Positions 57,695 through 64,000 of a stretch of DNA of 64,000 bases are shown one piece after another. The notes beneath the pieces are model-generated. The model was not told where the DNA came from. It worked only from the letters and a program-made list of their open reading frames with translations, and made no database searches. Numbering within the stretch: the stretch's first letter is position 1; every line of letters starts with the position of its first letter. Source of the stretch: Adenanthera pavonina (taxonomy: Eukaryota; Streptophyta; Magnoliopsida; Fabales; Fabaceae); contig JAIVEN010000014.1 in NCBI GenBank assembly GCA_026686845.1, positions 35,300,001 through 35,364,000 on the forward strand, read 5' to 3'. A program made the translations under genes and the position numbers.

Positions 57695-58440
57695 TAGAAA
57701 ATGAGAAGGGAAACAAATTCTCACACCTTATCATGAACGAGAATCTCAAGTAATCAACAAGAAATCTGTAGGGTTATCCCCTTATACTAATTTTGTAGAC
57801 TCATACTAATAATATATTATAAAATTAAAGAAAATATGAACAAAGCCATAAGAGTAAGGGAGAATTATAAGGAGTAGAAATGTGAAAATGTAATAAAGAT
57901 AAATGAGACAAGAGAGAATTGAAGGGGAGAAACCAACCAATTTTAGTCCAAGACAACGGTCGCTTAAGCATGATATCTTGGGTTTGAAGCTGTGTGAATA
58001 CAGAAAACATCTTTTGAGAGAGCTTCTCAAATAGGTTCGATCATAACTTGATTTGGATTAGTCGAAACTTAAAATGATGAACAATATAAAATTTTAAAAA
58101 ATTTCTTAGAAGGTTATAGAACTTTATATGTTTGCTCTCAAACAGACAATTCTTAAATGTTATAAATATAAAATTCCAGGAAAAATTCGGTTTAAGTATA
58201 AAAAAGATATTTAATTTTCGATACAAAAGTTGGAAAAAATTCAATTCTCATCTAGAAATATTTGATTCTTATTTCATGTAAAAAACATTCAATTTTCAGC
58301 TGGAACTTTTCAATTCTTCAGAAAAATTTGATTTTGACCCTAAAACAAGACAAAATCCGGTTCCAGTTTCTAAACTTTTTTTTGGGTCTTTTTTCTCAAT
58401 TTTTCGAAAATTTTATAACAAAAAAACATTAATCCCTGCT
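57695..58440. other. Intergenic upstream of the Myb-repeat gene
   Basis: AT-rich. Small minus-strand frames at 57806-58244 have no domain. It should contain the promoter of the gene whose first exon ends near 58581. Confidence 0.4.
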
Positions 58441-59172
58441 ACCGGCAGAAAGCAGCATCGGTTCTTTGGTTTGGCTTAAGAAGCGCACTGCTCACTTGCA
58501 GCAATTTTCGCTGTTTGCGTGCTCAGAACTGTTTACCTTGACACAACCTCGCCGAGGAGTTTACTGTCGCTACCGAGTTCTGTAAGTTCTGGAACTGCGC
58601 GATAATCCTGATGCTGTGAAGTTTTCGATTCTGCAATTTCTTCTGTCGTGCTACATCTAAGCAATTTTAGTATTACATTGCGAAGGTCTTTTTTTTTTTT
58701 TCTTCTTTTATATTTTCAATTGTGTTGACGCTGTTTCGGCTTACGAGTTTTGTTCGCAAACGATTGGCTCGATTTCTTAGTAGCGATGAACGATGATGTT
58801 ACCGTTTGTAGGGCGATGATCTTTTGTGTCATAGGAATGAGTTTAGGTTAGACGGGGTCTATTAGTCTGATCAGAACAGTGATAATTCGCTAGACGCATG
58901 ACAAATGTTCAGTTTCGTCAACCCCCCCAACCCCCAAAAAAAAAAACATTCCATTCGATGAGTTAATTCCCTGAACAAAATTTTAATCTCTCTCATCTAC
59001 GACTGTGTCCTTTGACAATCATAATCCGGGAATTTGATTTGTTGAAGTAGCAAACTAGTAGTTATGATCTCATTCACTAACACTGTAATTTATCTCCATA
59101 TTTTGTTTGTCTTTTTTTCAGCTTTGCATTGGGTATAACCTGTGTTAAGTCTGGCGTAATAATACTAGTCAC
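58441..59172 (+). other. 5' UTR of the Myb-repeat gene with an intron
   Basis: A GC-richer untranslated exon ends at a strong donor (GTTCT/GTAAGTTC, exon end 58581). A pyrimidine-rich acceptor (CTTTTTTTCAG) ends at 59121, and the second exon begins 51 bp before the ATG at 59173. Introns in the 5' UTR are common in plant housekeeping genes. The transcription start is not fixed. Confidence 0.6.
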
Positions 59173-60879
59173 ATGGGTGAGAAAGTCAGAAAGACAAGAT
59201 CTAAGTTTGACAGAAGCAAGGACGTTATGGATGTGCGAGTGAACGATGAAAAGGATCTGGGACATAGCATTGAGGTGGAGACAAAAATAAAAAAGAAACG
59301 AGTGCATAAGGATAAGAACCAACGTGGGACTGATGAAGTGTCTAATTTGAATGATCTTATTGGAGAAAACCATAAAGGTATAGTAGCTGAGGGACAAACA
59401 TTCTGCAATGAAGGGAATGCCACATTTATGAGAAATGGGGAAGAAGAGAACACCGAAAGCAGGAGAAAGAGAAGGAAGAAGGGAAGAGGTAGCAATGAAA
59501 TAATCAATAGTATCGTTGCTGGTGATAAGGAAATGCAGCTTTTGGATGACAAGCAAGAAAGAAAAAAGAAGAAAAGCAAAAATTGCAATAATTCAATTTC
59601 TGGAATGCAGGACATTGATTCTTTGAAATTCAGAAACAAAAGCCAAGGAAAAGAGGATGCCAAGTTCAAAAGCAATAAAGGTGGATCATCTTTGGCCAGA
59701 GTCAAGTTGGCAGATGCTAATGTGCATTCTGATGTTGCTGACAATGATTATGAAGGGAAGAACATGAAGAAGGAGAAATTGACTAACAAAAGCAAGAGAA
59801 TAGATGATAGTAAATTGAAAAGCAATGGAGGTGATCCAGATTTATCTGAAAGTAGCGAAGGTGATTCCCATTTGTTAAAAATTAATTTGGGAGATGCTAG
59901 TGAACATGCCATTGCCACTGATGTTGATGATCAGGGCAATAAGAAGAAGAAAAAGAAAAAGAAGAGCAATGAAGATAAACGAGTAACATTTTCTGATCAA
60001 TTGGAGGTTTTCAACGATGGTTTAGTGCGAGGGAAAGTGTTTACACCAGAAGAAGATGAGAAGATTAAAGAGGCTGTTTACAGCTATATTGAATCTCATG
60101 GGTTGGGTGATAAAGGTTTAGAAATGGTTCTCCACTGCAATTCTCATTGTGAGATTAGAAATTGTTGGAAGGAAATTGGATTGGCTTTACCTCATCGGCC
60201 TCAACGATCTGTATATCGACGGGCTCATAATTTGTTCGAAAGGGATGAGAAGTGGACCCCCGAAGATTATGAATTTATACAGAATTTCTATGAAAATCAT
60301 GGAGCTAAATGGAGAATGATGGCTGATATATTGGGGAAACATCCGATCCACGTAAGATTGGCATGGCGAAGGATGAAATTGGGAAATAATAGAAAATTTG
60401 GACGATGGTCACAAGAGGAAATTCAAAAATTATATGATTTAGTGAACACTGATTTATGCCAAAGGGCTTCAGAGGATCATAGAAAACTAAGGTGGGGTAT
60501 GTTGCGAGATAATATATGTTTTGAGGCAGTTAGTGACAAGCTGGGAACTAGACCAGGTCCACATTGCTCCACGAAGTGGTATCAACAATTAACATCTCCT
60601 ATGGTTGCTAAAGGAGAATGGACTGATACTGATGACTATCGCCTCGTTGATGCTTTATTTGCTTTGGATGCCTGCTGTATGGAGGAGGTGGACTGGGACA
60701 ATTTGTTTGCGCATAGGTCTGGTGAAATATGTAGAAAACGATGGAACCAGATGGTCCATAATGTTGGAGAGCATAGAAATATGTCATTTTCTGAGCAAGT
60801 GGAAATTCTTTCAAAGAGATATTGCCCTCATTTAGTGCAAGTGAGAGAAGCCTTTGATAACAAGCCTGTGGTTTCTTGA
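59173..60879 (+). CDS. Myb/SANT-repeat RNA polymerase I termination factor-like protein
   Basis: 568 residues, single coding exon. The N-terminal half (1-275) is lysine-rich and low-complexity, with clusters RRKRRKKGRG (about 97), KKKKSK (about 135) and a run of eight lysines near 258-266 that can act as nuclear or nucleolar signals. The C-terminal half holds consecutive Myb/SANT-like repeats with the spaced tryptophans: KVFTPEEDEKIKEAV (from about 288), EKWTPEDYEFIQNFYENHG with WRMMADILG (from 359), FGRWSQEEIQKLYDLV (from 409), and GEWTDTDDYRLVDAL ending RKRWNQMV (481-530). This arrangement is that of TTF1/REB1/DMTF1-type proteins, which bind rDNA terminators and stop RNA polymerase I; in Arabidopsis At5g41020 is the counterpart I recall. 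Start chosen at the first ATG after the acceptor. The termination role in plants is inferred from family membership. Confidence 0.9.
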   Translation: MGEKVRKTRSKFDRSKDVMDVRVNDEKDLGHSIEVETKIKKKRVHKDKNQRGTDEVSNLNDLIGENHKGIVAEGQTFCNEGNATFMRNGEEENTESRRKRRKKGRGSNEIINSIVAGDKEMQLLDDKQERKKKKSKNCNNSISGMQDIDSLKFRNKSQGKEDAKFKSNKGGSSLARVKLADANVHSDVADNDYEGKNMKKEKLTNKSKRIDDSKLKSNGGDPDLSESSEGDSHLLKINLGDASEHAIATDVDDQGNKKKKKKKKSNEDKRVTFSDQLEVFNDGLVRGKVFTPEEDEKIKEAVYSYIESHGLGDKGLEMVLHCNSHCEIRNCWKEIGLALPHRPQRSVYRRAHNLFERDEKWTPEDYEFIQNFYENHGAKWRMMADILGKHPIHVRLAWRRMKLGNNRKFGRWSQEEIQKLYDLVNTDLCQRASEDHRKLRWGMLRDNICFEAVSDKLGTRPGPHCSTKWYQQLTSPMVAKGEWTDTDDYRLVDALFALDACCMEEVDWDNLFAHRSGEICRKRWNQMVHNVGEHRNMSFSEQVEILSKRYCPHLVQVREAFDNKPVVS

Positions 60880-61887
60880 GGTTGTTGTTCAGTTGGGCAG
60901 TATCCTAGAATTGAGCTGATTTTGTATCACAGGGATACTTTAGATTGTGGTTATGATTCTGTTGTGCGATTCTAGCCTTTTTTGGAATTTCAGCTACTGG
61001 AACTTATGATGGATAATTTGACATCTTATAATGGGGTTTTCTTTTGATAAAGTTTGGTTTCTTTTTTTGTCCTTTTTTAGTCCAAGGTGGAAACTATTTG
61101 ATAGAGATTCTGTCAACTGATATTACTGAAAATTAAGTTGTATTGATGAGAAACAAGATGACAGTTTTTCTTTGGTATGCATCTGGTGAGCAATATAGTT
61201 TCAATTGTAATTCTAAAGTTAAATTTTTATTTGAACATGTGTTTATTAATTTGTAGATGGGGAATTATTTATTAAGAGAAAATTTGCAAGCTAGTAACTT
61301 TGTGGTTAGCCATTGCGTTTTCATTGTGTTTGAACTTTGAAGGAGATTTTTTATGGTTTTTGTCAGTCTTGATTGGATATGGTATGGTCATGATCCCACA
61401 ACTTTCCAATAGATTCCTTAACAACAACGACAATGACAATAATTGTGCGTGTGACAATTTACTCTGTCTGAGTTTGCTGTCTTAGTGGATGTTTTAAGGC
61501 TAATCAGTGGTAGAGGAGTAATAAAACTCTTTTTAGTATGCCGACTCTGCCATGGAAAGTTGTGGCAACGCTTCATTGGTCCCTACAAGCTTGGTATTGT
61601 GCCAATTATAATGTTATCAAATTATTTGCTCTTCCTTTTGGCAGATATAGATGCAGCTTCTAGTTCTTAAAATGTTGAAGCGTGCTTGCAAAATTGGAAT
61701 AGCTTATATAAATTTAAACTTGAATTTTTTAGTTTTTTCCTGCACATGTCTAAAGTTTTTTCATTTTACTCCATTATATCTTGTTAATCAGCCAGCGGAG
61801 AATCACATCTAATTAAGATTGGTTGTGTTTTTCCTATCCTGTTTTTTTCTTTTTTTATTTTATTAGTGCAGGCTTTTGGAGTGGTCA
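60880..61887 (+). other. Spacer between the Myb-repeat gene and PIG-A
   Basis: Contains the 3' UTR of the upstream gene and the promoter/leader of PIG-A. A probable acceptor (TTTATTAGTGCAG, ending 61870) 17 bp before the PIG-A start codon suggests a 5' UTR intron. Frames at 61272-61670 show no domain. Confidence 0.5.
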
Positions 61888-63873
61888 ATGGGTGATCATC
61901 AAAAGCATAGAATTCTAATGGTTTCGGATTTTTTCTATCCCAACTTTGGTGGTGTGGAGAACCACTTATATTATCTCTCACAATGCCTGCTGAAGTTAGG
62001 TCACAAGGTTAGTTCACAAAATTGAATTTGTGAATTCAATCTGTACTTAGGATCTTCAAACCTTTGGCCATTGACATGGTTCTTTTACAACTGATATTTG
62101 CTTCTTGAGAGTGCAAGGAATTGAGGGGAAGTTTGAAGAGTACTAAATATATATATATATATATATATTTAAAACCCTTATTCACATTATGGAAGCTAGA
62201 AAGTAAGATGTAGCCCCATGCAGGAGTTCCCGGAGACTTTTGTTTCATGTTAAAGTGTAGAAAATAAGTTTCCTTTTAATATAATTTTGTATCTTTTCTT
62301 ATTTGTTCCTTTCCCATTAATTTTTTTTTATTTAAATTAGTATATTGGGTTTTGGTGAAGAACTACTTATCCATAATTTTCATATTTTTCTAGCTTTCAA
62401 TGTGGCTAAAACTAGTTATTACATGAACTTGGTGAACCTTGTTTTTTCAGGTGGTGGTTGTAACGCATGCTTATGGGAATCGTTCTGGGATTAGATATAT
62501 GACTGGAGGCCTGAAAGTCTACTACGTACCATGGAGGCCATTCTTTATGCAGAATACACTACCAACAATCTATGGGTTACTGCCAATTGTAAGGGCTATT
62601 CTCATTCGAGAAAGAATAACTATAGTGCATGGACATCAAGCCTTTTCGACATTTTGTCATGAAGCTCTTATACATGCAAGAACCATGGGATACAAGGTTG
62701 TGTTTACAGATCATTCACTGTATGGTTTTGCTGACATTGGAAGCATCCACATGAACAAGGTTTTGCAGTTCACCTTGGCAGATTTGAGTCAAGCAATCTG
62801 TGTTTCGCATACGAGCAAGGAAAACACTGTTTTACGGTCAGGTTTGCCACCGGAAAAGGTTTTTGTTATACCTAATGCTGTTGATACTGCCATGTTCAAG
62901 CCAGCAGATGAGCGTCCCAGCAGAGAAGAAGTTGTTATTGTTGTTATAAGTCGATTGGTTTACCGAAAAGGTGCTGATTTGCTTGTTGAAGTCATTCCAG
63001 AAGTATGCAACTTACATCCAAATGTAAGTTGATTAAGAGATTGTTGGTTTACCTTGCATAGTAGAATTCAGAAAATTCCTGTGAATGATTGACATTGATC
63101 ATATTCTTTTGAAATTAATGTAGAGTTAATGCTGTTAGGCAAAGCACTGTTCAATACTGCTTTCAAATAAATGTAGGAGTAAACTACCATTTTAGTCCCT
63201 TAAAAGATTTCTAGTCCATCAATTTAGTCCTATGAAGAATATTATGGTTGAAGTATGACTCATGTAGAGGAGACATCAATTTAGTCCCACAGTGAGGCCA
63301 TATGCACCACTTTATCCCGCAACAATATTATGGTTGAATTATGATTGAAGAGTTCAGTACTGTTTTGGCTTGGCTTAATGCTATATGCTTATTTTGAAAA
63401 TTTTATTACATGCTTTGATGTTAACTTGCACATTGGTGTAGAGCTTAGTAGAGTCAGATGTTGACATGTATCATGTGTGTCAACCACGAGATATAAAAGT
63501 TTTATTTGTTGACAGAAACTGCTGCACCAATGAATTTGGTGATTTTATGGTCTCCCTGTATATTCCTAAGTTTTTGTTGTCATTGCCTTAGAGATATTTT
63601 TATGGATCAGCTGTAGTCAATATCCCTCTGATCAATATAATGCTGCTGGAATGAATTGTACTGTTCAGAATGGTTTCATAGTCATAGAATTTCAAAAGCA
63701 CGACTCATGTGATTTCAGGTTCGTTTCATTATTGGTGGAGATGGAGCTAAGCGGGTGCGGTTGGAAGAGATGAGAGAAAGGCATTCTCTTCAAGATCGAG
63801 TTGAAATGTTGGGAGCTGTGCCACATGCACAAGTTCGTTCTGTTCTAATATCTGGACATATCTTCTTAAACAG
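61888..63873 (+). CDS. PIGA: PIG-A, GPI-GlcNAc transferase catalytic subunit (5' part)
   Basis: Catalyses the first step of GPI-anchor synthesis, moving GlcNAc from UDP-GlcNAc to phosphatidylinositol on the cytosolic face of the ER. Coding exons: 61888-62007, 62451-63023, 63719-63873, with GT-AG introns in phases 0, 0 and 2; the gene continues past the window. The 282 visible residues include RILMVSDFFYPNFGGVENH (donor-proximal glycine loop of GT4 enzymes), GHKVVVVTHAYGNRSGIRY, TDHSLYGFADIGS, ICVSHTSKENTVLR, VFVIPNAVD, ISRLVYRKGADLL, FIIGGDGAKRVRLEEMRE and SGHIFLN. These match human PIG-A and Arabidopsis SETH2 in order. Missing: the EX7E catalytic region and the C-terminal membrane anchor, both expected downstream. 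Start chosen as the first ATG, ten residues before a second methionine. Intron 1 holds a TA microsatellite (62145-62168). Confidence 0.95.
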
Positions 63874-63982
63874 GTATAATTTCCTTGAAAATTCCCTAAA
63901 GTTTTGATTCCTTTCGAGTTTGTCATATTGCAGAAACTGGTTTATTTTTTATCTGTTTTTCCTTTTTTTTTTTGGGCCCCTT

Positions 63983-63995
63983 GGGGGGGGGGGGG
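63983..63995 (+). repeat. Thirteen-base G homopolymer at window edge
   Basis: A run of 13 Gs preceded by GGGCCCC and a T run, in intron 3 of PIG-A. Such runs are rare in plant DNA and error-prone to sequence. Confidence 0.7.
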
Positions 63996-64000
63996 TAGCA

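Noticed and set aside
59077..59744. Minus-strand frames of 159 and 191 codons opposite the Myb-repeat gene
   Set aside because: Mirror frames of lysine-rich coding sequence (AAG/AAA giving L/F/S on the other strand).
63170..63330. MITE with 'ttttagtccct' ends in PIG-A intron 2
   Set aside because: Words like 'accattttagtccctt' are present, but no matching inverted end or target duplication could be set.
1..64000. tRNA, rRNA or other structured RNA genes
   Set aside because: Scanning by eye for tRNA arms and rRNA signatures gave only the SINE-like A/B-box motif near 20200; a covariance-model search was not possible here.

Overview
This is nuclear DNA of a flowering plant, most likely a eudicot: very AT-rich, intron-bearing genes that encode plant housekeeping proteins, long repeat-filled intergenic stretches and remains of most plant transposon classes. 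Nothing in it looks bacterial, organellar or viral-episomal. The species cannot be named from sequence alone.

Three host genes can be supported. (1) A four-exon minus-strand gene at 24615-31952 encodes the mitochondrial small-subunit ribosomal protein uS9m; the exons were joined by hand and give one uninterrupted 410-residue frame. (2) An intronless-CDS plus-strand gene at 59173-60879 encodes a 568-residue nuclear Myb/SANT-repeat protein of the RNA polymerase I termination factor type (TTF1/REB1-like). (3) The 5' part of the GPI-anchor glycosyltransferase PIG-A (SETH2 in Arabidopsis) starts at 61888 and runs off the window after its third coding exon.

The rest is a transposon landscape. Positions 1-21 kb hold a probable Ty3-type LTR, a 180-bp MITE with a perfect 9-bp target duplication, a direct 380-bp duplication, a truncated Ty1/copia element (LTR, primer site, gag remnant), a truncated LTR and a 3.0-kb solo LTR of one Tekay/Del-like family, and a possible SINE. 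A dead RTE-type LINE lies at 21.9-23.3 kb. The second intron of the uS9m gene carries two LINE 3' ends in opposite orientation. A Stowaway-like MITE sits upstream of the uS9m gene, a hAT-like element at 56.0-56.9 kb and a foldback element at 57.2-57.7 kb.

The centrepiece is a 14,774-bp Mutator-like element (MULE) at 39514-54287. It has 126-bp terminal inverted repeats and a perfect 9-bp target duplication, and it sits inside an internally deleted Ty3/gypsy retrotransposon whose two LTRs are at 36885-37162 and 54854-55126. Reading inward from the left it contains two exons of a captured plastid glycerol-3-phosphate acyltransferase gene (ATS1/GPAT), a decayed Ulp1-like C48 cysteine peptidase gene, about 28 tandem copies of a 118-bp repeat, and on the opposite strand a MuDR-type transposase with a separate PB1-like upstream ORF. 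An element with its own transposase, a Ulp1 gene, a captured host gene fragment and a large central satellite is the best candidate for something undescribed here. A short MITE at 2685-2864 has similar termini and the same 9-bp target size, so it may belong to a related family.
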